From DSPP01 sp964607165 (lineage in GTDB: Bacteria; Zixibacteria; MSB-5A5; DSPP01), in assembly GCA_964607165.1 (NCBI GenBank), contig CAZSIT010000003.1, positions 62,001 to 126,000 of the forward strand: a stretch of DNA of 64,000 nucleotides. The letters are read 5' to 3'. This document shows positions 50,343 through 58,971 of this stretch, piece after piece; the first letter of the stretch is position 1; each line of letters starts with the position of its first letter. The notes beneath the pieces were generated by a model. It did no database searches, had not been told where the DNA came from, and saw nothing but the letters and a program-made list of their open reading frames with translations. The position numbers were made by a program, and so were the translations under genes.

Positions 50343-53300
50343 ATGAAAAAAATTGTTTTGAGTTCATTGATGTTAGTGACGGTTGTATCGGCTCAAGCCG
50401 AGTGGAAAGCCAACCGCTGGCAGCAATGGGTGGACTACACTGTTGAGGTTACTATAGACGCCAAGAATAAAATTTTGACTGGCACAGAAAAATTGGTTTA
50501 TACCAATAACTCTCCGGACACGCTTCGCACAGTTTATTTCCACTTGTATCTCAACGCCTTTCAGCCGGGAAGTTACACCGATCTGCGCCTGCGGCAGTTT
50601 GGGTTTTTTGACACCAAGGATTTGCCGCTCAAAGAACAGGGAGCCGAGTCGCTTTCTTACTTTGCCGTCTCCGGCGTGGAAACGCCCTTTACTATGGACA
50701 ACACCATTATGAAAGCGGATTTGCCCCAGCCGCTTTTGCCGGGGAAATCGGTCACTTTTGACATTAGATTCAAAGATAAAATTCCGCCCGATGGAGATAG
50801 AATGGGCTTTCGAGGAAAGCATATCGATATGGGCCAGTGGTATCCACGTATGGCGGTTTATGACCATAAAGGCTGGCACGCCGACCAGCATATGGGACAC
50901 GAGTTTTATGCCGATTACGGGCGGTTTAACGTGAGCGTTACCCTGCCCAAAGAATACATTCTGGGGCACACGGGGAAATTGATGAACGAGGAGGAGCTTT
51001 TTCCGGGCGGCTTGCCGGTGCCCGGGGGGGATACGGTTCTGGTAGATATTCTCAAAATCTACAAGGAGCGGCAAAAAAAAGAAAAAGCAGATACTTTGGC
51101 CGGTGATTCCACGGCGCAAGGGACAGAGTCGCTGAAGAAAATGGCGGGGGGACGCCCGAACCGAAAGCAAAACGATGAGGATGGGAACTCCCTTAGCCGT
51201 CGGGAAATGCGCCGGGGCGGGTCGGGGGGCGATAATCGGAGGAGCAGAGAAAGGGGCGAAGCGCGCGATTCATCCAGTGGGAAAGACAGTGTGGAAGTGC
51301 GAACCTGGAAAATGTTCGCCGATACGGTTTTTGATTTCGCCTTTGCCGCCGACCCCGGCTACCTCTGGGACCGGGCGCAATGGAACGGAATTATCATCAA
51401 TTCGCTCTATACCCCCGACCGGAAACGTTTCTGGGCCGATTCGGGAGCGGTATATACCCGCTTCATTATCAAATTCTACTCGGAAACTTTTGGAATGTGG
51501 CCCTACCCACAGTTCACTTCCTGTGTGGGCGACGTGGGGGGTGGGATTGAATATCCCCAGATGACCATTATAACGCGCCGCTCAGGGCGGGATTTCTCCC
51601 ACGGCCTTTTCTCCATCCTGGCGCACGAAATCGGGCACAACTGGTTTTACGGACTTATCGGCAACAACGAAACGTATGAGGCGTTTTTGGATGAGGGATT
51701 CACCTCCTTTGCCACCTGTTTGGTGATGGAGGACCGCTATGGACGGTATGAAAATGCCAATGCCTGGGGAAAGTGGTATCAGAAAAAGTTTTTTTACAAT
51801 GATGATGAGCGGCAGGGGGAACAGCGAAGCTACATCCGCTTTTCCAAAACGGGCGCGGAAGAGCCGATAGATACCCATTCCGACCAGTTCTTGGGAGGCG
51901 GAGCTTATAACATTGCCGTTTATCAAAAAACCGCTTCGATGCTGTTTATGCTGCAATACACGCTGGGAGACTCGGTTTTTGACCGGGCGATGAAGGAGTA
52001 TTACCGGCAATGGCATTTCCATCACCCGTATCGCGACGATTTTGTGTCCTCGATGGAGAAATCGTCCGGCCGGCATTTGGAATGGTTTTTCCGGCAGTGG
52101 CTGGATAGAACTTTCACGGTAGACTACGCTCTGGACAAAGTTAAATCAAAGAAAAACGGCAAGAGTTATACGGCAGAAGTGAAAGTTAAACGCAAGGGAC
52201 GAGCGATAATGCCTTTGGATTTGGATTTGCGGCTGGAAAACGGGCAGGTGGTTAACCAAAAGATTCCGGTCGATTTTTGGCAGAATAGCGAAGCAGAGCG
52301 AACCTTCAGCTACGAAGTCCTGGCCAAGGTTCGTTCGGCGGAACTGAATCCGGATTCGCGGATTGCCGACGTTAATCGGCTGAATAACACCTATCCGGTG
52401 CCGCGGGTGCGCACCAATTTTGACCCGCCGCGAATGTTTTTTCCATCCACACCAACGCGCAATCCGATTGACGCCTATCAAATCGTCTGGCGGCCGAATA
52501 TCTGGTATAACCGCGTCGATTTCTTGAAATTGGGTCTTAATTTTTCCGGCAGTTACATCGGAGTTGACCATAATACTAACTTTGAGCTCTGGGGGGGAAC
52601 TAAGAGCGGAAATTTTGACTTCGATTTAAGATATAATTCCCGGCTGTATGCCTTTGGGCCGCGCTGGAACTGGAATTTTTCGGCCTACAACGTGGAAGGG
52701 AGGCAGGGAGGAAACGTCGGCTTAACGAAACAGCTGGGACAAACCCGCTTTTTCGGGGGAGGGGCGCCCAAACAGGTTTCGGCGGGGTTCAGCTTTTCTC
52801 GTCTCTCCAAAGGCGAGTACTTGCCGGCTTTCTCGCAGTACGGTTTGGGGCGGGTAGCGAATCTGTATTTCAACTTAAGCACCAGTTGGACGAAAGGAAA
52901 AATTTCTTCCCAATTTGACGGCGGTCTGACCACCAGTTTGCCCCGCTCCCGTTTCGCGTACAGCAAACTCTGGCTGGAGTTGAACAATACGCTGGATTTA
53001 ATAAAAAAATTCCCGACCTCGTTTAGGATTTTTGCCGGAACTTCCGATGGTCTTGTGCCTTTGCAAAATCGGTATTATCTGGCAACCGCGTCACCCTCGG
53101 AAATTTTCGCTTCCCGCTGGTATCGTTCCAAGGAAACGTTGCCGGAAGAATGGAAAAACTCCGGGCATCTGTATCCACCCGGCGGCGGTGATTTGCACGG
53201 TTATCTTTTCGCCAATCGGGATGCCCGCCACATAGCTGCCTTGAACGCGCGGGTTGGTTTTGACAACCCATTAACCTGGTCGTTGGATAAATTGAAAATC

Positions 53301-53576
53301 GGATTGGGCGAAGTTAGCAAAAATTTGAATGCGATTACCACCGAAGCATTTTTGGATTTCGGACAGGGGTGGAACTCCACCAAAACCCCGCCGTCGGCCG
53401 ATTTTCTGGCCGATTTCGGGCTGGCCGCCAGCTACCGCATTCCTTACCAATGGCTGCGAAACGGTCTGGGAAACGAGTCGATTCGCTTTTACGTCCCACT
53501 CTATCTTTCCGACCCCCCCTCTGGTGAAAGGCCTTGGAAATTTCGCTGGCTTTTTGCCTATTCGGTGAAATTCTAA
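50343..53576 (+). CDS. M1-family metallopeptidase with C-terminal beta-barrel region
   Basis: 1077 residues. Signal peptide 1-20. N-terminal beta domain about 25-210; a low-complexity charged insert (about 225-315, Arg/Gly/Ser/Asp/Glu). Catalytic domain with exopeptidase-type GGGIEYPQMT and zinc motif HEIGHNWFYGLIGNNETYEA (His428, His432) and Glu451 in DEGFTSFA. From about 690 to the end the sequence changes to amphipathic strands with many aromatic residues and ends AYSVKF, a terminal Phe as in outer-membrane barrels. AAAGGTG precedes the ATG. It would place a peptidase on the outer membrane. Confidence 0.85.
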   Translation: MKKIVLSSLMLVTVVSAQAEWKANRWQQWVDYTVEVTIDAKNKILTGTEKLVYTNNSPDTLRTVYFHLYLNAFQPGSYTDLRLRQFGFFDTKDLPLKEQGAESLSYFAVSGVETPFTMDNTIMKADLPQPLLPGKSVTFDIRFKDKIPPDGDRMGFRGKHIDMGQWYPRMAVYDHKGWHADQHMGHEFYADYGRFNVSVTLPKEYILGHTGKLMNEEELFPGGLPVPGGDTVLVDILKIYKERQKKEKADTLAGDSTAQGTESLKKMAGGRPNRKQNDEDGNSLSRREMRRGGSGGDNRRSRERGEARDSSSGKDSVEVRTWKMFADTVFDFAFAADPGYLWDRAQWNGIIINSLYTPDRKRFWADSGAVYTRFIIKFYSETFGMWPYPQFTSCVGDVGGGIEYPQMTIITRRSGRDFSHGLFSILAHEIGHNWFYGLIGNNETYEAFLDEGFTSFATCLVMEDRYGRYENANAWGKWYQKKFFYNDDERQGEQRSYIRFSKTGAEEPIDTHSDQFLGGGAYNIAVYQKTASMLFMLQYTLGDSVFDRAMKEYYRQWHFHHPYRDDFVSSMEKSSGRHLEWFFRQWLDRTFTVDYALDKVKSKKNGKSYTAEVKVKRKGRAIMPLDLDLRLENGQVVNQKIPVDFWQNSEAERTFSYEVLAKVRSAELNPDSRIADVNRLNNTYPVPRVRTNFDPPRMFFPSTPTRNPIDAYQIVWRPNIWYNRVDFLKLGLNFSGSYIGVDHNTNFELWGGTKSGNFDFDLRYNSRLYAFGPRWNWNFSAYNVEGRQGGNVGLTKQLGQTRFFGGGAPKQVSAGFSFSRLSKGEYLPAFSQYGLGRVANLYFNLSTSWTKGKISSQFDGGLTTSLPRSRFAYSKLWLELNNTLDLIKKFPTSFRIFAGTSDGLVPLQNRYYLATASPSEIFASRWYRSKETLPEEWKNSGHLYPPGGGDLHGYLFANRDARHIAALNARVGFDNPLTWSLDKLKIGLGEVSKNLNAITTEAFLDFGQGWNSTKTPPSADFLADFGLAASYRIPYQWLRNGLGNESIRFYVPLYLSDPPSGERPWKFRWLFAYSVKF

Positions 53577-53587
53577 GAGTACAAGTG

Positions 53588-55330
53588 ATGAAAACCCTCT
53601 TTTTATTTCTTGTCGGGACTCTATTATCCATGCCTGTTTCAGCCGAAGTGAAAATCGCTTTTGGCGTGGAAGAAAGGCTGGCCAGGCAGGACTCCGTGAA
53701 AGTGTGGGTATTTTTTAAAGATAAAGGGGTTGAATTCCAGGATAACGTTCTTTTGCGAAAGGCGGCGGAAGCGACTGTAAGCAATGAAAGCCTGCGGCGG
53801 AGGGTTAACCGCTTGGGAAACAGGCCGCTTTTTGATTATTCGGATTTGCCTTTGAATCGAGTGTATCTGGAGCAGATTTTGAACGCCGGCTGTCTAATCG
53901 ACAACGTTTCGCGCTGGCTGAATGCCGCTTCGGTTTGGATGGATAAAACAGCCTTGGACAAAGTGAAACAATTATTCATCGTTGATTCGGTGAAATTGGT
54001 GCTTTCGGCAAAGAGATTGGAACCGAAGCCAACCGGAGAGCCCTTATTCCGTCCGGTTCAGCCAGACAGTTTCGTTTTGAATTATGGGCCATCGCTGGAC
54101 CAGCTGCAACAGATAAACGTGCCAATTTTGCATCGGTTGGGTTATTCGGGGAAGGGGGTAAGAGTGGCTATGTTTGACACCGGTTTTTTGTTATCCCATA
54201 TAGCGTTTGATTCCTTGCGGCTGACCGGGAGAATTTTGGCCACGCGGGATTTTATTCACGACGATACGGACGTGGTAGATTTAAACGATGCTGACGGGGC
54301 TGCACAGCGGTTTCACGGAACTTTGACCTTTTCTGCAATGGCTGGATTTACCGAGGGTTCGCTTGTTGGGCCGGCATTTGGGGCATCTTTCCTTCTGGCA
54401 AAAACCGAAGTTGTGGCGACCGAGACGCTCTTGGTAGAGGAAGACAATTGGGTGGCAGCTTTGGAATGGGCGGACAGTATGGGGGCGGAAGTCGTTTCCT
54501 CCTCGGTGGGTTATTTCATCGGGGATGACGGAATCGGCTATACTCAAAGTCAGATGGATGGGAACACGGCGGTCACGACAGTGGCGGCGGATATGGCAAT
54601 GGCTAAAGGGATTTTGGTGGTAAATGCAGCTGGAAACGAGCGAGGCAACTCCTGGGGCACGCTTATCGCTTCGGCTGATGGCGATTCGGTTTTGGCGGTA
54701 GGCGCGGTCAACAACCTGGGACAGATTGCCAGCTTCAGTTCGCCCGGGCCCTCGGCGGATGGTCGGATTAAACCGGATGTCTGCGCGCGTGGGGTTGCCA
54801 CGGTTTGCGCCTCCTCTTTTTCCAATACAAGCTTTGGATTTGCATCGGGAACTTCCCTTTCAACCCCACTGGTAGCGGGGGCGGCGGCTTTGCTTTTTGA
54901 AATCGATACGACTTTGTCGCCGTTTGCGGCCTACACCCGTTTACGTCAAACGGCAAGTCAGGCCTCGAGTCCGGATAATGATTTGGGGTATGGGATTATC
55001 AATGCGCTTTCGGCTTCAGGGTTGGCCTCGCAGATAGTGAACGGTGGGAGAGAGCCGATTGAAATTAAGGTTTTTCCGAACCCCTCTTTTGGACGGATGA
55101 TACTGCGGATTAGCACGCAGAACAGACGGAACGTGAAAGTGGCGATTTTTTCGACAGCCGGGGAAGTGGTCAGGCAATTGCAGGTCGAGACTTTCGGCAG
55201 TATGGTGCCCTCGGATTTGGTTTGGAATGGGGAGAATCAGAAAGGGGAACCAGTCTCCGCAGGGATTTATTTTGGAGTGGTAAAAGCGGGTGAAACCGAG
55301 GAAAGTTTTAAATTGGCGGTGGTGCATTAA
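53588..55330 (+). CDS. Secreted subtilisin-family (S8) peptidase with sorting-like tail
   Basis: 580 residues from the ATG that begins the signal peptide (MKTLFLFLVGTLLSMPVSAE). Catalytic triad: Asp197 (VAMFDTGFLL), His243 (RFHGTLTFSAMAG), Ser423 (ASGTSLSTPLVAGAAALL). The C-terminal 85 residues form a FlgD-like/type IX sorting-type domain: IEIKVFPNPSFGRMILRI, then VAIFSTAGEVVRQLQ, LVWNGENQKGEPVSAGIYFG. The gene follows the M1 peptidase by 11 bases. With porU/porV nearby it is a likely type IX cargo. Confidence 0.92.
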   Translation: MKTLFLFLVGTLLSMPVSAEVKIAFGVEERLARQDSVKVWVFFKDKGVEFQDNVLLRKAAEATVSNESLRRRVNRLGNRPLFDYSDLPLNRVYLEQILNAGCLIDNVSRWLNAASVWMDKTALDKVKQLFIVDSVKLVLSAKRLEPKPTGEPLFRPVQPDSFVLNYGPSLDQLQQINVPILHRLGYSGKGVRVAMFDTGFLLSHIAFDSLRLTGRILATRDFIHDDTDVVDLNDADGAAQRFHGTLTFSAMAGFTEGSLVGPAFGASFLLAKTEVVATETLLVEEDNWVAALEWADSMGAEVVSSSVGYFIGDDGIGYTQSQMDGNTAVTTVAADMAMAKGILVVNAAGNERGNSWGTLIASADGDSVLAVGAVNNLGQIASFSSPGPSADGRIKPDVCARGVATVCASSFSNTSFGFASGTSLSTPLVAGAAALLFEIDTTLSPFAAYTRLRQTASQASSPDNDLGYGIINALSASGLASQIVNGGREPIEIKVFPNPSFGRMILRISTQNRRNVKVAIFSTAGEVVRQLQVETFGSMVPSDLVWNGENQKGEPVSAGIYFGVVKAGETEESFKLAVVH

Positions 55331-55466
55331 AACATTTGCTGTTTTTCTTTGACAGTTTAGCATAAAAAAGCTAATTTTGTGGTTATGCAGGTAGTTATGC
55401 GTAAGATTCTGTTGTGCATCTGGCTGAAATGCCAGACCTAAACTTTCCTCCTCACCCGACGTTTTA

Positions 55467-55495
55467 GTTGTGTCAGGAGTAACTCCCGACACAAC
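55467..55495 (+). repeat. TGTCAG-AGTA-CTCCC repeat, copy 2
   Basis: GTTGTGTC (55467-55474) pairs with GACACAAC (55488-55495), and GGAG with CTCC inside. The near-perfect hairpin is followed by an A run and a strong Shine-Dalgarno for the aminotransferase gene. It is a relative of 50287-50315. Confidence 0.65.
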
Positions 55496-55530
55496 AGAAA
55501 AAAACTGCAAACCGATTTTAAGGAGGAAAA

Positions 55531-56871
55531 ATGTTTGTAAATCCATTACTTAAGACCCGCTTACCTGGGCCGAAGTCCAAGAAAATTATCAAACAGGATG
55601 AAAAATTCGTCTCGCCGTCCTATACGCGCACCCATCCGGTGGTGATTGAAAAGGGAGCAGGGGCGCTTCTCTGGGATGTGGATGGAAACCGGTTTTTGGA
55701 TTTTCATTCCGGCATCGGCGTGACTTCCACCGGCAGCGTGCATCCGCGCGTGGTCAATGCCGCCGTGCGGCAGATGAAGAAAGCGATGCACATCGCCACG
55801 GCCGATTTTTATCATCAACCGGTAGCGGAATTAGCGAAGAAGATTACTTCCATTACGCCGGGGAGATTCCCCAAGCGCGTTTTTTTCACCAATTCCGGCA
55901 CGGAGGCGGTGGAAGCGGCCTTCAAGCTGGCACGCTACAACCGGCGCCGGCCAAGAACGATTGCTTTCATAAACTCTTTTCACGGCCGCACGATGGGAGC
56001 GCTTTCGCTTACCTGCAGCCGCTTGCGCCAGCGTGAGCGGTTTGCGCCGCTCGTGCCGGAGGTTACCCACGTTCCGTATGCTTACTGCTACCGCTGCCCG
56101 TATAACTTAAAATTCCCTTCCTGCAACTTCCACTGTGTACAGGTTATCGAAGACGTTTATCTCAATAAAGTTGCTCCCGCTGATGAGGTGGCTGCTATGT
56201 TTGTCGAACCGATTCAGGGAGAGGGAGGGTACGTGGTTCCTCCTCCGGGGTATCATCAACGGCTGAAAAAGATGTGTGAAAAATATGGGATCCTATTTGT
56301 CGCCGATGAAGTGCAATCGGGAATGGGAAAGACGGGAAAAATGTTTGCCATCGAGCATTGGGATGTCGTGCCGGATATTATTGCCACCGCGAAGGCCTTG
56401 GGCTCTGGTTTGCCGATTGGGGCCGCCATTGCTTCCGCCAAGTTGATGAGCTGGGAGCCGGGTGCGCATTCCACCACCTTTGGCGGGAACCCGGTCGCCT
56501 GTGCCGCGGCTTTGGAGACCATCAAACTGCTCGAGAATGGATTGATGAAAAACGCCGAGCGGGTGGGAAAATTGATGATGACCGAGCTCGACCGGATGAT
56601 GGAGCGGCACGAGATTATCGGCGACGTGCGCGGCAAGGGGTTGATGATTGGAATTGAAATCGTCAAGGACAGGAAATCCAAAAAGCCGATGCCGGAATGG
56701 GCAGAGGGAATTATGATGGAGGCCTTCCGGCGAGGGCTTATGATGCTGACCTGCGGGCCCAACAGCTTGCGCATCGTGCCGCCCTTGGTCATCACGGTCG
56801 AGCAGGCAATGGCGGGTCTGGGCATTTTGGAAAAGAGCATTATGGCGTTTGAATCGAAAAAGAAAAAGTAA
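55531..56871 (+). CDS. Class-III PLP aminotransferase (acetylornithine/GABA family)
   Basis: 446 residues. Typical blocks: GVTSTGSVHPRVV, FFTNSGTEAVEAAFKLAR, INSFHGRTMGALSLT, VEPIQGEGGYVVPPPGY, ILFVADEVQSGMGKTGK, and the PLP Lys in IIATAKALGSGLPIGAAIAS. A Cys cluster CYRCPYNLKFPSCNFHC (about residues 187-205) marks a subgroup with a possible metal site. AAGGAGG precedes the ATG. It is followed by an asparaginase, hinting at an amino-acid catabolic pair; exact substrate unknown. Confidence 0.92.
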   Translation: MFVNPLLKTRLPGPKSKKIIKQDEKFVSPSYTRTHPVVIEKGAGALLWDVDGNRFLDFHSGIGVTSTGSVHPRVVNAAVRQMKKAMHIATADFYHQPVAELAKKITSITPGRFPKRVFFTNSGTEAVEAAFKLARYNRRRPRTIAFINSFHGRTMGALSLTCSRLRQRERFAPLVPEVTHVPYAYCYRCPYNLKFPSCNFHCVQVIEDVYLNKVAPADEVAAMFVEPIQGEGGYVVPPPGYHQRLKKMCEKYGILFVADEVQSGMGKTGKMFAIEHWDVVPDIIATAKALGSGLPIGAAIASAKLMSWEPGAHSTTFGGNPVACAAALETIKLLENGLMKNAERVGKLMMTELDRMMERHEIIGDVRGKGLMIGIEIVKDRKSKKPMPEWAEGIMMEAFRRGLMMLTCGPNSLRIVPPLVITVEQAMAGLGILEKSIMAFESKKKK

Positions 56872-56881
56872 CGGGTCGAAG

Positions 56882-57901
56882 GTGCATGACGCCCGCTCCG
56901 CGGTACTGGCGCAGGTTTTCAGAGGAGGCGTGGTCGAGTCGGTTCATTACGGCTCGGTGGCGGTTGTCGATTCGAACGGCAAGCTGCTTTATTATTCTGG
57001 CAATCCGGAATTCGTTACCTTTTTTCGCTCCGCTTCCAAGCCGTTTCAGGTTTTGCCGTTGATTGAAGAAGGCGGGGTCGAAAAATATGGTTTCGCTTCT
57101 GAAGAGATTGCAATAATGGCCGGGTCGCATTCGGGTCAGCCGGAACACATTGCCGTTATTGATCGAATCCTGCAAAAAGTCGGAATTTCAGAGAGCGATT
57201 TGCAGTGTGGGACACATATTCCGCATTTCTACACGGTCCATAACAAGGCTTCCGAGCCGAATCGGAAATTTGATCAGCGCTATCATAACTGTTCGGGAAA
57301 ACATTCTGGAATGATTGCCTTGAGTTTGATGATGGGAGAAGATAAAGCGGATTATTTAAACCCAAAAAGCAAGACGCAGAAACGGATTTTGAAAAGCGTC
57401 GCGGAGGCGTGCCGGATTTCGGTCACCAAAATCGGGATGAGTACAGATGGCTGTTCGGCCCCCAATTTTGCCGTGCCATTGAAAAATATGGCGTGGGGGT
57501 TTGCTCAATTGGTAATTGCTCAAAAGCTTAAGGGAAAATTTGGGAATGCAATGCATACGGTCTTGTCCGCGATGGTTAAACACCCGCTTATGGTTTCGGG
57601 AGAAAAGCGGCTGGACTTTATTTTGGCCCAAAATTTTGGCGGCAAAGTCGTCGCCAAAGCAGGGGCAGAAGCAGTAGAGTGCTTTGGGCTGACGGATAAT
57701 GGATGGGGTGTGGCCGTAAAGATTGCGGACGGTTCTTCCAGAGGAATGGCGCCGATAGTTTTTTCGGTTCTACGACAATTGGGATACAAGTATGATCCGG
57801 AAAACTTGAGGGATTACGTTTGTGTGCCGGTTAAGAATTACCGACAAACGGTTGTCGGGAAAATCGAAGCGGCGATTAGATTGGAGAAAGTAGGGGTTTG
57901 A
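56882..57901 (+). CDS. L-asparaginase, Rhizobium type II (class 3)
   Basis: Hydrolyses asparagine to aspartate and ammonia. About 339 residues from a GTG 11 bases after the aminotransferase stop; a TTG at 56849 inside that gene is an alternative. VLAQVFRGGVVESVHYGSVA opens the domain. The SxxK-like RSASKPFQVLPL and the Cys/Lys sites NCSGKHSGM and DGCSAPNFAVPL match the class-3 zinc asparaginases. The last codons (EKVGV and stop) lie in a GTAGGGG palindrome. Confidence 0.92.
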   Translation: MHDARSAVLAQVFRGGVVESVHYGSVAVVDSNGKLLYYSGNPEFVTFFRSASKPFQVLPLIEEGGVEKYGFASEEIAIMAGSHSGQPEHIAVIDRILQKVGISESDLQCGTHIPHFYTVHNKASEPNRKFDQRYHNCSGKHSGMIALSLMMGEDKADYLNPKSKTQKRILKSVAEACRISVTKIGMSTDGCSAPNFAVPLKNMAWGFAQLVIAQKLKGKFGNAMHTVLSAMVKHPLMVSGEKRLDFILAQNFGGKVVAKAGAEAVECFGLTDNGWGVAVKIADGSSRGMAPIVFSVLRQLGYKYDPENLRDYVCVPVKNYRQTVVGKIEAAIRLEKVGV

Positions 57902-57917
57902 TTAATCAAACCCCTAC
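57890..57917. repeat. Perfect 28-base GTAGGGG palindrome
   Basis: GTAGGGGTTTGATT followed by its exact complement AATCAAACCCCTAC. It overlaps the asparaginase stop codon and supplies its last residues. Family member of 13349, 41643 and 41683. It could fold into a hairpin at the end of the asparaginase message. Confidence 0.75.
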
Positions 57918-57927
57918 GAATAAATAG

Positions 57928-58611
57928 ATGAAGGGAACTATAGTAAACACGGCTACAGTTTTGATTGGAGCGTCTATTGGATATTTCGCGGGAGCGCGGC
58001 TGCCGGAACGAATCCGAACCATAGTCATGCAAGCGTTGGGTTTGGTGACTTTGCTTATAGGTGTGCGGATGATTTTGGCGGCACAGGGTTCGGATGCGGT
58101 TCTGAAGGTGGCCGGTGCTTTGCTGTTGGGGGGAATTGCCGGAGAGCTTTTGAGAATTGAGCAGGGGTTGGAACGAACAGGAGAATATCTTAAAGTAAAA
58201 ATGCAATCGAGTTCCTCCACCTTCGTTTTGGGGTTCGTTTCCGCTTCGCTTCTGTTTTGCGTGGGGCCGATGACCATTGTCGGTTCGATTGAAGACGGCG
58301 TGCGCGGAAATGCAACTATACTTTACACCAAATCGATTATGGATGGGGTGGCGGCGATTGCTTTGACTTCGAGTTTGGGTGTAGGAGTTTTCTTTTCGGC
58401 AATTACCGTTTTGGTCATCCAGGGCGGCCTGACGCTTTTGGGGGCTCATATTGGAGTTTTGTCCCAACCTGCAGTTATTGACAATCTGACCTCCACCGGC
58501 GGAGCGATGATTCTGGGGATTTCCTTTAAGCTTTTGAATATCGCCGCCATCCGGGTGGCCAATTTCCTACCCGCCCTGGTGTTTGTGATTTTCTTTTCGC
58601 TCTGGTTGTAG
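57928..58611 (+). CDS. DUF554 family membrane protein
   Basis: 227 residues with about six to seven hydrophobic spans. GTIVNTATVLIGASIGYFAG at the N-terminus and FVLGFVSASLLFCVGPMTIV and GSIEDGVRGN in the middle are family signatures. The molecular role of DUF554 is not established; some are called putative transporters. It follows the asparaginase by 26 bases, most of it the palindrome. Confidence 0.9.
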   Translation: MKGTIVNTATVLIGASIGYFAGARLPERIRTIVMQALGLVTLLIGVRMILAAQGSDAVLKVAGALLLGGIAGELLRIEQGLERTGEYLKVKMQSSSSTFVLGFVSASLLFCVGPMTIVGSIEDGVRGNATILYTKSIMDGVAAIALTSSLGVGVFFSAITVLVIQGGLTLLGAHIGVLSQPAVIDNLTSTGGAMILGISFKLLNIAAIRVANFLPALVFVIFFSLWL

Positions 58612-58626
58612 TCTATGGTGAGATTA

Positions 58627-58656
58627 AAAAAGCCCCGCCTTCCGGCGGGGCTTTTT
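58627..58656. terminator. Strong bidirectional terminator
   Basis: AAAAAGCCCCGCC and GGCGGGGCTTTTT form a perfect 13-bp stem with a TTCC loop. It serves the DUF554 gene on the plus strand and the arsR/Cys-peptide operon on the minus strand. Confidence 0.95.
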
Positions 58657-58681
58657 CCGAATGAGCCTTTTTGCGCCCTGC

Positions 58682-58753
58682 TCAGGGCTCGGTAGTGCTG
58701 CCGCAGGAACAGTTACAGACAGGCCGCAGCATATACCGTCTGGTCCAGTTCAT
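58682..58753 (-). CDS. 23-residue Cys-containing micropeptide
   Basis: Very short ORF with AAGGAGGTGA (58758-58767 on the plus strand) at ideal spacing before the ATG. The peptide begins MNWTRRYMLRPV and ends CNCSCGSTTEP, giving a C-x-C-x-C cluster at Cys13, Cys15, Cys17. It is the last gene before the operon terminator. The CNCSC motif resembles the CNCCSC of the preceding peptide. Not recognised; metal-binding is inference. Confidence 0.6.
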   Translation of the reverse strand: MNWTRRYMLRPVCNCSCGSTTEP

Positions 58754-58803
58754 AAACTCACCTCCTTAATGCAAAGCAGGTTGGATATTCAACCGCGTCA
58801 AGT

Positions 58804-58899
58804 TCAGCCGCACTTGCAAGAGCAGCAGTTACATTTCGATTCAGCTCCGGGCTTGGAAGCAGCCTCGTCGCAGGTGCAGCAACAGCAGGATTGTGACAT
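58804..58899 (-). CDS. 31-residue metallothionein-like micropeptide
   Basis: AGGAGGTGA (58905-58913 on the plus strand) lies just upstream of the ATG. The peptide has ten Cys in 31 residues in two clusters: SCCCCTC (Cys5-8 and 10) and KCNCCSCKCG (Cys23, 25, 26, 28, 30), joined by a 12-residue acidic/Ala/Lys linker with no Cys. There are no aromatics or His. The layout is that of a two-cluster metallothionein in miniature. It is encoded directly after an ArsR-family metal-sensor-type repressor. Confidence 0.75.
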   Translation of the reverse strand: MSQSCCCCTCDEAASKPGAESKCNCCSCKCG

Positions 58900-58971
58900 C
58901 GTTTTCACCTCCTTTCCAAATACCGTCATATTGATATATTCGTATTTATGTATAAGTCATACTAAAAAAAT

